64,000 bases of DNA, from NCBI GenBank assembly GCA_015075325.1, contig JABTUP010000014.1, positions 25,848-89,847 on the forward strand, written 5' to 3'. Of the stretch, positions 46,951 through 54,771 are shown one piece after another. The notes under the pieces were generated by a model. That model did no database searches, was not told the DNA's origin, and worked only from the letters and a program-made list of their open reading frames with translations. This DNA is from Flavobacteriales bacterium. Its GTDB lineage: Bacteria > Bacteroidota > Bacteroidia > Flavobacteriales_E > Vicingaceae. Within the stretch, counting starts at the first letter, position 1, and the number at the start of each line of letters is the position of its first letter. The position numbers and the translations under genes were made by a program.

Positions 46951-48312
46951 TTACAACTTAAAAATTCTTAAATGTTCTGGCACCAATTCATCTTTTTGAA
47001 TTCCTTCTAAGGATTCTTTTGTTTTTATTAAATGAGGTTTTCCTTTGGTATCAATCATAACAATAGCTGGACGAAGCGAGATAAACTGCATGGATTGTGT
47101 TACATTATATGCTCCAACAAAGTGTGCTACCACATGGTTACCTGGGCTTAATGGTGGCATTGAAATGTTTTCACGAACCACATCAATGTTCATACACATC
47201 GGACCATATAAAGTGGTATCTTCTGTATGGTAACCCAATTCTTCTACTGGAGAAATTTTATGGTCGTACCAAAATGAAGTAAACATTATATTCACTCCAA
47301 AATCTAAAATAGTTGCTCTTCTTCCATCCGATAATCGTTTATTGGCAATTACCGTCCCTAACAAAAAGCCAGCATCATCAATTAATGCTCTACCTGTTTC
47401 GAGATATAAATAAGGCATTTCATCTTTATCAAAACCAGCATTTATAAGTGAAGAGGTAATTGCTTCGGCATACTCTTCTATATCTGGAACGGTGTCGCTA
47501 CCCATGTAATACGAACCTTTGAGGGTATTTTTTGATGCAAAACCTCCGCCCATATCAATATAAGCAACACTTTTTTTGTATTTCTTTTTGATATTTATAG
47601 CTAAATCGGCCATTTTACTAGCTGCAACTGCATAAGCAGAAGGAGTAAGCATAAACGTACCGATATGTGTATGTAGTCCAACCAACTCTAATTTATCTAA
47701 AGTAATAATTTTATTTATGGCATCCCAAGCCTGACCATTTTCATAATTAAACCCAAACCTGTCCCACATTGGGTAAATTCCTGTATCCATGTTTACACGT
47801 ATAGCCACTTTCGGTTTTTTTGTTAAGTTAGCTGCTAATTCATTTAATCGATAAAGTTCATCTAAATGGTCGATGTGAATGGGTGAATTGTTTTTTATAG
47901 CCAACTCTAAATCCTCATTTGTTTTATCGGGTCCATTAAAAATAATTTTATTTCCAGGCACACCATTTTTCAATGCTTTTTCGTATTCAAATCTTGATAC
48001 TACTTCTGCCCACGAACCTTCTTGGTGATAAACATCGCATACTGCATTTAAATAACATGTTTTATACGACCATGCAAATTGTACTTTTGGATAACGAGTT
48101 TCAAATACACGCTTGGCGTGTTGATAGTTTTCTCTTATCTTTTTCTCAGAGTAAACAAATAATGGTGAACCATATTCTTGAAGTAAATCAACTACTTTTA
48201 TACCGTCAATTTCCGTTAGAGGAGTCCATTCTGTACGTTTACCGAATTTATTCATTAACCCTGAATTAAGCGGTTTAATTAAAGGTCTTTCATATATTTT
48301 TTTTGTTTTCAT
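46951..48312 (-). CDS. Fold-type III PLP decarboxylase-like enzyme
   Basis: A 453-residue protein with the alanine-racemase barrel and C-terminal domain of the group IV (DAP/ornithine/arginine) decarboxylases. The PLP Lys is K84 in FAWSYKTCYLNAV. Other motifs: VSRFEYEKALKNGVPGNKII, GLHTHIGTF with the ring-stacking His, the phosphate-binding IDMGGGFAS, YLETGRALIDDAG, and a Cys in LYGPMCMNID at the place of the substrate-binding Cys. It differs from LysA in the N-terminal 30 residues and the C-terminal VGAYNVTQSMQFI, so the substrate may be something other than DAP, perhaps a peptide-linked or modified amino acid. Confidence 0.82.
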   Translation of the reverse strand: MKTKKIYERPLIKPLNSGLMNKFGKRTEWTPLTEIDGIKVVDLLQEYGSPLFVYSEKKIRENYQHAKRVFETRYPKVQFAWSYKTCYLNAVCDVYHQEGSWAEVVSRFEYEKALKNGVPGNKIIFNGPDKTNEDLELAIKNNSPIHIDHLDELYRLNELAANLTKKPKVAIRVNMDTGIYPMWDRFGFNYENGQAWDAINKIITLDKLELVGLHTHIGTFMLTPSAYAVAASKMADLAINIKKKYKKSVAYIDMGGGFASKNTLKGSYYMGSDTVPDIEEYAEAITSSLINAGFDKDEMPYLYLETGRALIDDAGFLLGTVIANKRLSDGRRATILDFGVNIMFTSFWYDHKISPVEELGYHTEDTTLYGPMCMNIDVVRENISMPPLSPGNHVVAHFVGAYNVTQSMQFISLRPAIVMIDTKGKPHLIKTKESLEGIQKDELVPEHLRIFKL

Positions 48313-48372
48313 AATATTAGTTTTTGCCTCGAAGGTTCTAAATCTCTATGTTTATTTGGTTTTGTGATTTTT

Positions 48373-49443
48373 TTAAAGCTCTCCAAAAGTTGATATTTTT
48401 TCAAATTCGTTCATATTTACAATCAAATCATAAGAATAACGAATAAACATTTTACCAATATCGTATTTTGAATAATAAGAAGCTTTATTGCCAAGAGCTA
48501 GATTTACTGCACTTTCAACTTGATTTTGACCTGCTCCGACTGGTAGATAACACCAAGCTGGAAAACGAGGGTTAATTTCGATTAAATAATACTCTTCAGA
48601 AGTTGTTTTCATTACTTCCAATTCAAACGGACCATTCCAATTGGTTGCTTTAACCAATTTTTTAGTCATGTCAATTAACTTTTTATCGGAAATGGTTACT
48701 CCAGCCCAAGCTTTCCCTTTATCAGTTATGTAAAGTTTTCTCATAGGCACAGCCCCCATAAGTTTTCCTTGCCCATCACTAACTCCACAAACATTTACTT
48801 CTGTTCCATGAACAAACTCTTGAACAAGAACAGGTAAACCCCATTGCGAACTAATTTTATTAAAATGTTGCATTGCTTGTTCGGTAGTATAGGCTATTTT
48901 TGCATCGTAAAATTTTCCTTTTATTACTAACGGAAACCCAAACTCTGATATTAAAGTTGGTATTTCGTGTGCTGCATAAACCATTTTAGCAAATGGAACT
49001 TTAATACCATGTTTTTTTCCATATTCATATAAATTTACTTTGTTTCTTGCTTCAAACTGTTCCATTGTTGGAATGAGCATTTTAATGTTCAATTCCTTTT
49101 TCATCTGTTCTTCCAATTTTATAAAATTGAATAATTCGGCATCGAAATTTGGAAATAAGAAATCAATATTTTCAATATCATTGATGTATTTAAATCGATC
49201 AAACATTACTTGAGTTCCGGCAGCAGGATATGGAACTTGATATACTTTATCTACCAAATCGTGCATGTAAATACCTGGTTCCAGACTTTCGTAACTTAAT
49301 CCAATAATCCGAACATTAAAACTTGTTGCTTCACGCAAAGCTCTAATAACTGGCACACCAGGACCAGGGCTATCAATGGCATTTAATCCTGTAACAGCAA
49401 TAGTGTAGGTTGGTTTATTATCATTTAATTTCATGCTAAGCAT
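48373..49443 (-). CDS. ATP-grasp ligase
   Basis: A 356-residue ATP-grasp enzyme of the biotin-carboxylase/carbamoyl-phosphate-synthase-like group. The N-terminal pre-ATP domain begins TIAVTGLNAIDSPGPGVPVI. The ATP-binding part shows FGFPLVIKGKFYDA (nucleotide-contact Lys), VLVQEFVHGTEVNV, and the Mg site ELEVM...YLIEINPRFPAW. Such enzymes join a carboxylate to an amine or thiol, often an amino acid or peptide. ATG at 49434 is an alternative start. The gene overlaps the PqqD-like gene by 8 bases. Its substrate is unknown; operon partners point to an amino acid or peptide. Confidence 0.85.
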   Translation of the reverse strand: MLSMKLNDNKPTYTIAVTGLNAIDSPGPGVPVIRALREATSFNVRIIGLSYESLEPGIYMHDLVDKVYQVPYPAAGTQVMFDRFKYINDIENIDFLFPNFDAELFNFIKLEEQMKKELNIKMLIPTMEQFEARNKVNLYEYGKKHGIKVPFAKMVYAAHEIPTLISEFGFPLVIKGKFYDAKIAYTTEQAMQHFNKISSQWGLPVLVQEFVHGTEVNVCGVSDGQGKLMGAVPMRKLYITDKGKAWAGVTISDKKLIDMTKKLVKATNWNGPFELEVMKTTSEEYYLIEINPRFPAWCYLPVGAGQNQVESAVNLALGNKASYYSKYDIGKMFIRYSYDLIVNMNEFEKISTFGEL

Positions 49444-49678
49444 TAATTAGTTTATAATTTACAAGTAGATTTTTAAAATCGTATAAATCCTTTTCTACCG
49501 AATTTTTATCAATTGCATAGTCATTAATTATTTGAGAAATAATTTCATCGTCGGAGTTTCCTTTTTGGAGTAATTTAAAAAACTCCACTCCGATAGGATT
49601 TAAACTGTAACTATCTCCTGTTGATGGATTAAATAAAAAACCTGAATCGCTAATGGCTAAATCTTTTTTTAGTTTCAT
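49436..49678 (-). CDS. PqqD-family small protein
   Basis: An 80-residue PqqD-like protein. I use ATG 49678 (KLKKDLAISDSGFLFNPSTG); a longer frame to 49708 would run into the promoter. The family core is visible: DLAISDSGFLFN, the SYSLNPIGVEFFKLLQ helix and the DEIISQIINDY winged-helix part. PqqD proteins and RiPP recognition elements bind precursor peptides for tailoring enzymes. No radical SAM enzyme is adjacent here. It is first in the six-gene operon and directly downstream of the operator at 49702-49731. Confidence 0.8.
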   Translation of the reverse strand: MKLKKDLAISDSGFLFNPSTGDSYSLNPIGVEFFKLLQKGNSDDEIISQIINDYAIDKNSVEKDLYDFKNLLVNYKLINA

Positions 49679-49701
49679 GATATTAGTATTTATTGATGAT
49701 A

Positions 49702-49731
49702 CAAACATAGTTCGGTTTAAAGAACTATGTT
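49702..49731 (-). promoter_or_regulatory. Promoter with 10-bp-arm inverted repeat before the PqqD-like operon
   Basis: Arms AACATAGTTC (49704-49713) and GAACTATGTT (49722-49731) are perfect inverses with an 8-base spacer. On the - strand a consensus -7 box TATGTTTG (49709-49702) is built into the proximal arm, 23 bases before the PqqD start codon. A dimeric regulator bound here would block or reposition RNA polymerase. Confidence 0.7.
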
Positions 49732-49780
49732 ATACATTATTTTATAAAAATTGTATAAAATTTTGAAGCTGAAAATTTGA

Positions 49781-50359
49781 TTAATCAATTAAATCTTCAA
49801 TAGCTACTCTATATTTTGTTGGATTTTTTTTAAAATCAGAGATGGTAATTCCAGTAGTTTTTTTAAATTGATTACTCAAATAATGAACGCTGCTATAATC
49901 TAACATGTAAGCAATTTCACTTACGGAAAACTCATTTGAAACAAGCATTTCTTTTGCTTTCTCAATTTTAAGAGCAATAATAAATTTTTCGAGGGTAGTT
50001 TTGGTTTTCTTTTTGAAAAGTTTTGCAATCTTTTCGTACGGCAATTGCAGTTTCTGGCTTATATATTCAGAATTTCTAATGAGCGAATTGGTATTGTAAC
50101 TGTAAAAAATAAGTTCGATAGCGGCTTGCTTAGTTCGTTCAACAATTTTGTCATCAGAATCTTTAACTAATTCAAAACCACATTTTTTAAACAGTTTTAA
50201 CAGTTTATTTTCTGTTTCAGGGTTATCGTCAATATCTAAAATAGCTTCACCAAGACTAATTTTATGAATGATAATATGTTGATTAGAAGATAAAACTACC
50301 TCAAGAAGCTGAATACAGCTTTTAGAAAACATATTCTTGAGGTAGTATATTTTTATCAT
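49781..50359 (-). CDS. AraC-family regulator with degenerate metal-type N-terminus
   Basis: A 192-residue protein with a C-terminal AraC DNA-binding domain (about residues 105-186: two helix-turn-helix parts, SEYISQKLQLPYEKIAKLFK and SVSEIAYMLDYSSVHYLSNQ, followed by FKKTTGITISDFKKNP). The N-terminus (YYLKNMFSKSCIQLLEVVL) resembles the small HMA-like domain of Bacteroidota AraC proteins, in which KNMVCxRC is usual, but the first Cys is Ser. It may therefore sense something other than a metal. It overlaps the OsmC gene by 4 bases (ATGA) and stops 49 bases before the operator of the PqqD-like operon; it is a candidate regulator of that operon. Confidence 0.83.
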   Translation of the reverse strand: MIKIYYLKNMFSKSCIQLLEVVLSSNQHIIIHKISLGEAILDIDDNPETENKLLKLFKKCGFELVKDSDDKIVERTKQAAIELIFYSYNTNSLIRNSEYISQKLQLPYEKIAKLFKKKTKTTLEKFIIALKIEKAKEMLVSNEFSVSEIAYMLDYSSVHYLSNQFKKTTGITISDFKKNPTKYRVAIEDLID

Positions 50360-50790
50360 TTAATTTGAATATCGCTCATCAAATGTACTTTAGTTTTTAT
50401 TGAGTTTGAAATTAAACATGCCTTTTCCGATTTTTCTAAAATACGTTCTGCACGTTCTTTTTTCGATTCGTCATCAATAATCAAGCGAGGTTTAAGTATA
50501 ATTTCTGTCATTAAAAATTTGCCTTCAACTTTATCTAAAATGCCTTCGGCATCGCATTCAAAACTTTTAAATTCTAGTTTAGAAAATTCGGCTATAGCTA
50601 AAAAGGTAGTCAAAAAACAACTTAGCACTGCTGATGTGAATAAATGTTCGGGCGACCAAATACCTGCAATTCCTTTTTCAAATTCGGGAGGTGTGGCTAC
50701 TTCAATTTTGGTTGGTAATTCTGGTGAATTTAAAATCCCTTTTCTTCCTTCTTCCCATTTTAGGGAAACATGATAACTGTGTTTGTCCAT
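50356..50790 (-). CDS. OsmC/Ohr-family protein
   Basis: A 144-residue OsmC-like thiol peroxidase. The two redox Cys are in SAVLSCFLTTFLAIAEF and SEKACLISNSIK, and the substrate-side Arg or Glu may lie in WEEGRKGILNSPEL. It would reduce organic hydroperoxides in the cytoplasm. It is followed, with a 4-base overlap, by an AraC regulator and preceded by a DUF302 gene 42 bases away. Confidence 0.85.
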   Translation of the reverse strand: MDKHSYHVSLKWEEGRKGILNSPELPTKIEVATPPEFEKGIAGIWSPEHLFTSAVLSCFLTTFLAIAEFSKLEFKSFECDAEGILDKVEGKFLMTEIILKPRLIIDDESKKERAERILEKSEKACLISNSIKTKVHLMSDIQIK

Positions 50791-50831
50791 TGGTTTACGA
50801 TTTACGATTGTTTATTTACGAATTGTTCTGA

Positions 50832-51221
50832 TTAAATATTAGCCAACGCTCGTTCTAACTTTTCGTTTACTTCTTTAGCATGTACTTCTAAATCTGAGTT
50901 ACCAACTGCACCCATGGCTGCCAATGGGTCGATAATGGCAATTTCTACATCTCCATTTGGTAACTGACGAAGTGTAACATTACAAGGTAACATAGTACTT
51001 ATCGTTGGTTCTATACTCAATACTTTGTCGGCATACACCGGATTACAAGCTCCTAAAATTACATGAGGCAAATAATCTTTGTCTAATTTCTTTTTCATGG
51101 TTGCTTGTATATCAATTTCGGTAAGTACACCAAAACCTTCTTTTTTTAATTCTTCTTCTACTTTTGGGCGTATAGCCTCAATAGTAGTTGCTTTAATTGT
51201 TTTTGCGTGATAATACTTCAT
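50832..51221 (-). CDS. DUF302 protein
   Basis: A 129-residue DUF302 domain protein. It shows the family pattern GFGVLTEIDIQATMKKKLD, VILGACNPVYADKVL and LPCNVTLRQLPNGDVEIAII. The family folds as a small alpha/beta dimer; its role is not established, with reports linking it to redox or thiol stress regions. It has no signal peptide. Its start lies 19 bases downstream of a heptanucleotide repeat tract. Confidence 0.88.
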   Translation of the reverse strand: MKYYHAKTIKATTIEAIRPKVEEELKKEGFGVLTEIDIQATMKKKLDKDYLPHVILGACNPVYADKVLSIEPTISTMLPCNVTLRQLPNGDVEIAIIDPLAAMGAVGNSDLEVHAKEVNEKLERALANI

Positions 51222-51240
51222 GGTTCTTAAAAATTTAATT

Positions 51241-51292
51241 TTCTATTTTCTATTTTCTATTTTCTATTTTCTATTTTCTATTTTCTATTTTC
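51241..51292. repeat. Heptanucleotide simple repeat, seven copies of TATTTTC
   Basis: TTC followed by seven exact copies of TATTTTC. It overlaps the 3' end and stop codon of the gene at 51271-52251 and the spacer before the DUF302 gene. The unit length of 7 is not a multiple of three. Confidence 0.95.
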
Positions 51293-52251
51293 TTATCCAT
51301 TTCTACAACAAAAATTCCTCTAATTTCATTTTCGGCGTAGCCAAAAGCTTTATCGGTTGGATATAGTTTTTTTATCTTACTCAAGGTTTCTGCTGTAATT
51401 TGTTTTTCTGGTGTTCCGTGGCATTTCATACACATATCGTTCGTTTCAATCGGATAATATCCAATCATTTTGTTGTTGCTTTCAAAAACCTTTGGTCCAA
51501 ATTTTTCGCCGTTTTGCTTTGCTTTTCTCCAACCTTCAATGTAAGACAATTCATCAGTATTTGCTTGGTTGTTTGGGTTTCTTGGTTTGTCGGAAACTCG
51601 TTTTACTTTTGCATTTAACACCACCGACATACTATCGGTAATAGGAATAGCTTTGGTGTTACAAAACTCTACAGCTCCAGCTGCACCTTTTTCCTTAACT
51701 GCTGCCATTAGGTTTTTTCCTAAATTGGCTTTGGTTTCGTTAGCTATGTTTCTGCCTAAATCTTCATAGTTTATTTCTTGAGGTTTTTCGGCTTGTTCTT
51801 TCTCAAATTTTTCCCATTTTGCATACCACTCATCTGACGAAACATCATTTTTATATAAATAGGAAACCATTAATTTTAAATCATCTTCTTTGAAACTCAT
51901 TTTGGGCATAATACCAAAATTTCTTACTGCACCAGGCATAATGGAGTTTTCTTCAGTTGGATTATTAATGAAATGAACTATGTTTTTTACAAACTCTTCT
52001 TCTGTAGTTTTTTCATTTAAATAATGTTCTCTTATCTTAAATAATGGTGGAGCTACTCTATTATCTGTTTCCAAATTTGGGTTGTGGCAAGTAAAACAAT
52101 TGGTTTTGAGTAGCAATAATGCTTTATCGTCGGTGTTTACTTGTTCTTCAACATTATTGTCGATAATTTCTTGTGCCGAATTGTTTGTGCATGAATTAAT
52201 GCTCCAAATTAATGGAAGCGTTAATATTGCTGCTATGATTGTATTTTTCAT
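51271..52251 (-). CDS. Lipoprotein with cytochrome c site and DUF3365 haem domain
   Basis: A 326-residue exported protein. The N-terminus (ILTLPLIWSINSC) gives a lipobox, so a lipid-anchored Cys near residue 21. A first haem c site CFTCH (about residue 52) with MPKMSF as axial Met partner makes a small cytochrome c domain. The second part is a DUF3365 (Tll0287-like) domain with a second haem site CMKCH near residue 275. DUF3365 domains bind haem and are thought to sense redox state or gases. Its last residues (KKIENRK) are encoded inside the heptanucleotide repeat. Confidence 0.85.
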   Translation of the reverse strand: MKNTIIAAILTLPLIWSINSCTNNSAQEIIDNNVEEQVNTDDKALLLLKTNCFTCHNPNLETDNRVAPPLFKIREHYLNEKTTEEEFVKNIVHFINNPTEENSIMPGAVRNFGIMPKMSFKEDDLKLMVSYLYKNDVSSDEWYAKWEKFEKEQAEKPQEINYEDLGRNIANETKANLGKNLMAAVKEKGAAGAVEFCNTKAIPITDSMSVVLNAKVKRVSDKPRNPNNQANTDELSYIEGWRKAKQNGEKFGPKVFESNNKMIGYYPIETNDMCMKCHGTPEKQITAETLSKIKKLYPTDKAFGYAENEIRGIFVVEMDKKIENRK

Positions 52252-52718
52252 TCGAAATAGGTATTGTATTCAACAAATGCATTTTTTATTTCTTGATATA
52301 TTTTTTCTTGTTCTGTTTGTTCTGTTGCTGCATCAAATTGTTCTGAAAGTTCAATAAAAGGCACTAACCATTTATGTAGCTCATCATGAGCTTGACCTGT
52401 CATGGTGCAATTTGATGTTAACGATTCAATGTTTTCATCTATAACTTTTGCTAAAGCAATATAATCGGCACTTTCTTTACCATTAAATTCATTCACCGCT
52501 TTTTCCATGTTTTTTATATAAACAGCCATGCTTTCTATTACTTTCCATTTTTCGCCATTGTTTAAAACAATTTCTTCGTGTTCGTGATGATGTGTTTCTT
52601 CTTCAGCTGTGGCAGTATTTTCTGAAAGAGTTTGTTCATTTATTGCTTCTTCATTGGTTGTTGATGAACATGCAAATAGTGTAATTGATAATGCTGCTAG
52701 AATTGCCGTTTTTTTCAT
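52248..52718 (-). CDS. His-rich lipoprotein
   Basis: A 156-residue protein with a lipobox (LAALSITLFAC, lipid Cys near residue 17), a low-complexity linker with HHHEHEE that could bind metal, and a helical C-terminal domain with SNCTMTGQAHDELHKWLVPF, a His/Met/Cys-containing segment that recurs in small Bacteroidota periplasmic proteins. It overlaps the two-haem lipoprotein gene by 4 bases, so the two are probably partners in the periplasm. Metal or haem transfer is a guess. Confidence 0.75.
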   Translation of the reverse strand: MKKTAILAALSITLFACSSTTNEEAINEQTLSENTATAEEETHHHEHEEIVLNNGEKWKVIESMAVYIKNMEKAVNEFNGKESADYIALAKVIDENIESLTSNCTMTGQAHDELHKWLVPFIELSEQFDAATEQTEQEKIYQEIKNAFVEYNTYFE

Positions 52719-52731
52719 TTTTTTAAAATTT

Positions 52732-53130
52732 TTAGTAATTATTATTTTTTTGATTTTTATACGATAAATAAAATGCTGTAAGTGTTAATACAATGGTAAA
52801 AGCAATTCTGAAAATCATTGCTTTTACAGTTTTTTCTTCATAAACGCCTTCATTTTTAATATAAACCTGAAGTGCAACAAAAACTACTATTAAAATTGCA
52901 GTTGATAGAGCCAAAAGTATTTTTGCCCAATCAACTTTTTTATGAATTAACCAAGCTGATAGTAAATAAATAATTCCGCAAACCAAATTAGCATAAACAA
53001 TAAACAATACATAATTTCCTTCTTTTTCGCGAATACCAAACCAATCGAAAATAATCGACAGTGTCATAAAAACAGAAAGACCTCCAAAAAAAGTAAGGAG
53101 TACTGATGATATTATTTTAACGGCTTTCAT
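52732..53130 (-). CDS. Four-helix membrane protein, unknown function
   Basis: A 132-residue inner-membrane protein with four helices (about residues 5-27, 42-62, 68-90 and 105-125) and short loops. I recognise no family motif. It overlaps the MOSC gene by 4 bases and is 13 bases upstream of the His-rich lipoprotein gene. Small four-helix proteins of this kind sometimes carry electrons or stabilise complexes, but no cofactor ligand is evident here. Confidence 0.7.
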   Translation of the reverse strand: MKAVKIISSVLLTFFGGLSVFMTLSIIFDWFGIREKEGNYVLFIVYANLVCGIIYLLSAWLIHKKVDWAKILLALSTAILIVVFVALQVYIKNEGVYEEKTVKAMIFRIAFTIVLTLTAFYLSYKNQKNNNY

Positions 53131-53762
53131 AAGGTATATTTTTTTTGAATGTATTGCTTTAAACTTGTAGCAATAAATTTATTTTCAATAAGTTGATTCA
53201 ATTTTTCTTGATTGGGTTTTGATTCATAAATCAAACGATACACTTCTAAAACAGTTGGCGAAGCGTTATCTCTATCAATAAGTTTTAATTCATCGTTTGT
53301 TTTTACATTTCCTTCTTTCAAAACTCTCACATAAATACCTGGAAAATTGGATAACCTAAACTCATTCACCACTTTTTGATTATTAAATTTAATGCCCATT
53401 TTATAGCATGGTTGGCGTGGCTGAGTAATTTGAATTATTGCTTCGCCAATTTCAAACGTATCACCAATTCTTAACGTAGATTCATCGATGTTTTCAACAG
53501 TAATATTTTCGCCAAACATTCCAAAATCGAAAGCCGTTTGTGGGTATTTATTTTTCCAAAACTCGTAGTGATTAAACCCATAAAGATAACAAGCCTTATT
53601 TTCGCCTCCATGATGCTCTCTGTCAACCACACTATCCTCTTTCACATCGGTTTTACCTAAATATATCGTTTCAACTGGATTTTTAAAATAGCCTGTTAGT
53701 TCTTCTTTACCATTAACTGTAATGGTTTGTGGTTTGCTAATATTTACTGATAGTACTTTCAT
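53127..53762 (-). CDS. MOSC-domain protein (YiiM-like)
   Basis: A 211-residue MOSC protein, the molybdenum-cofactor sulfurase C-terminal domain. Motifs: KVLSVNISKPQTI, DREHHGGENKACYLYGFNHY and FGMFGENITVENIDES; the conserved cofactor Cys is in ITQPRQPCYKMG. Related YiiM proteins reduce N-hydroxylated compounds with Moco. It overlaps both neighbours by 1-4 bases, so it is co-translated with the TetR gene upstream. Confidence 0.88.
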   Translation of the reverse strand: MKVLSVNISKPQTITVNGKEELTGYFKNPVETIYLGKTDVKEDSVVDREHHGGENKACYLYGFNHYEFWKNKYPQTAFDFGMFGENITVENIDESTLRIGDTFEIGEAIIQITQPRQPCYKMGIKFNNQKVVNEFRLSNFPGIYVRVLKEGNVKTNDELKLIDRDNASPTVLEVYRLIYESKPNQEKLNQLIENKFIATSLKQYIQKKYTL

Positions 53763-54352
53763 TATTTTTCAATCATTTTTAACAATCCATTTAAAACCAT
53801 TGTTCCATCTTTTATTAAGTTGGATTTGTTGCCAGATAATTTCCATTTCAAAACTACCATACGCATACTTCCCATTATAATGGTTGTAATTGCATCGACA
53901 CTTAACAAGGTAGAAATCTCTCCATTTTTTTGACCCTTTTCAATTAAGCTAGCAATGTTTTGTTGCATCATTTCCATCATTTTTGAAAGCTGATTGCTCA
54001 ATTCTTTATTAAACTGAAAAATGCCTTCAGAAAAAATTACACTGCAAATGGCAGGGTTTTTTACAAAATTGTTGAGTTGAGATGCAAAAAGTTGTTGTAA
54101 CAATTCAGCAGATGTTTTGTTTTCTTGAATAATAATATCGCCAATTCTCGATTTCATGTCGAGCATAAAATAATTAATCAAACCCAACAATATTTTATTT
54201 TTACTTTCAAAATGCCTGTAAAGTGCCGCTTCAGAAAGATTTAAATCGGCAGCTAAATTTTTTATGGTAAGTTCTTGAATTCCAAAAGAATCTATCCTTT
54301 TGGTTGCTGCTTGCATAATCTCAATTTGTCTGTCTGTGAAATTATTATCCAT
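53762..54352 (-). CDS. TetR-family transcriptional regulator
   Basis: A 196-residue TetR/AcrR repressor. The N-terminal HTH is TIKNLAADLNLSEAALYRHF (about residues 24-43), followed by an all-helical ligand-binding and dimer domain. TetR proteins bind palindromes and release DNA when a small ligand is bound. It is the second gene of the unit that starts at 54766, whose promoter carries the GTAAGT-N8-ACTTAC palindrome also found before the TolC-adaptor-RND operon; I infer that this protein binds both. Confidence 0.9.
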   Translation of the reverse strand: MDNNFTDRQIEIMQAATKRIDSFGIQELTIKNLAADLNLSEAALYRHFESKNKILLGLINYFMLDMKSRIGDIIIQENKTSAELLQQLFASQLNNFVKNPAICSVIFSEGIFQFNKELSNQLSKMMEMMQQNIASLIEKGQKNGEISTLLSVDAITTIIMGSMRMVVLKWKLSGNKSNLIKDGTMVLNGLLKMIEK

Positions 54353-54361
54353 TGAATTTGT

Positions 54362-54766
54362 TTATTTTATTTTAAGAAAAGAAAATCCCAACCAAATTAC
54401 CGAAACAGTTAAACTTATTGCACCAATTAAAACAAAAATAGGTGGAGCACTTAAATAAACTTCTGCCAAAATTCCAACAGGCATTAATAAACCTAATAAA
54501 GCCAAACAAGATATGACTTTTACATTGCTTAGTTTTTCATTGAAATGAAGTAATAAATAACCAATTACAATGTTTAAAAAAGCAAATAAATTGCCGTGAA
54601 CGTGAGCAAGTCTACTTTCAAAGTGTTTACCAAAGCTATAAGAATCAACCCATGCTTCTTTATTAGGTGCAAAATCTCTTAAATAGATTAATAAAAAACC
54701 ATATAGCATAAAAACTCCCATAGTTAAAAATCCTATTGCTATATTATATTTTCCGAAATTTTTCAT
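54362..54766 (-). CDS. Four-helix membrane protein, unknown function
   Basis: A 134-residue inner-membrane protein with four helices. Helix 2 carries His residues in LAHVHGNLFAFLNIVIGYLL, which could bind haem or metal. It starts 5 bases after the operator at 54772-54791 and is 9 bases from the TetR gene, making it the first gene of the autoregulated unit. I recognise no characterised family. Confidence 0.72.
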   Translation of the reverse strand: MKNFGKYNIAIGFLTMGVFMLYGFLLIYLRDFAPNKEAWVDSYSFGKHFESRLAHVHGNLFAFLNIVIGYLLLHFNEKLSNVKVISCLALLGLLMPVGILAEVYLSAPPIFVLIGAISLTVSVIWLGFSFLKIK

Positions 54767-54771
54767 AAAAT

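Noticed and set aside
46951..48312. Plain diaminopimelate decarboxylase (lysA)
   Set aside because: PLP Lys and barrel motifs agree with the superfamily, but the N-terminal extension, C-terminal motif and operon context differ from LysA, so no specific name was given.
51241..51292. Short-period repeats as a mini CRISPR
   Set aside because: A 7-base simple repeat without spacers.
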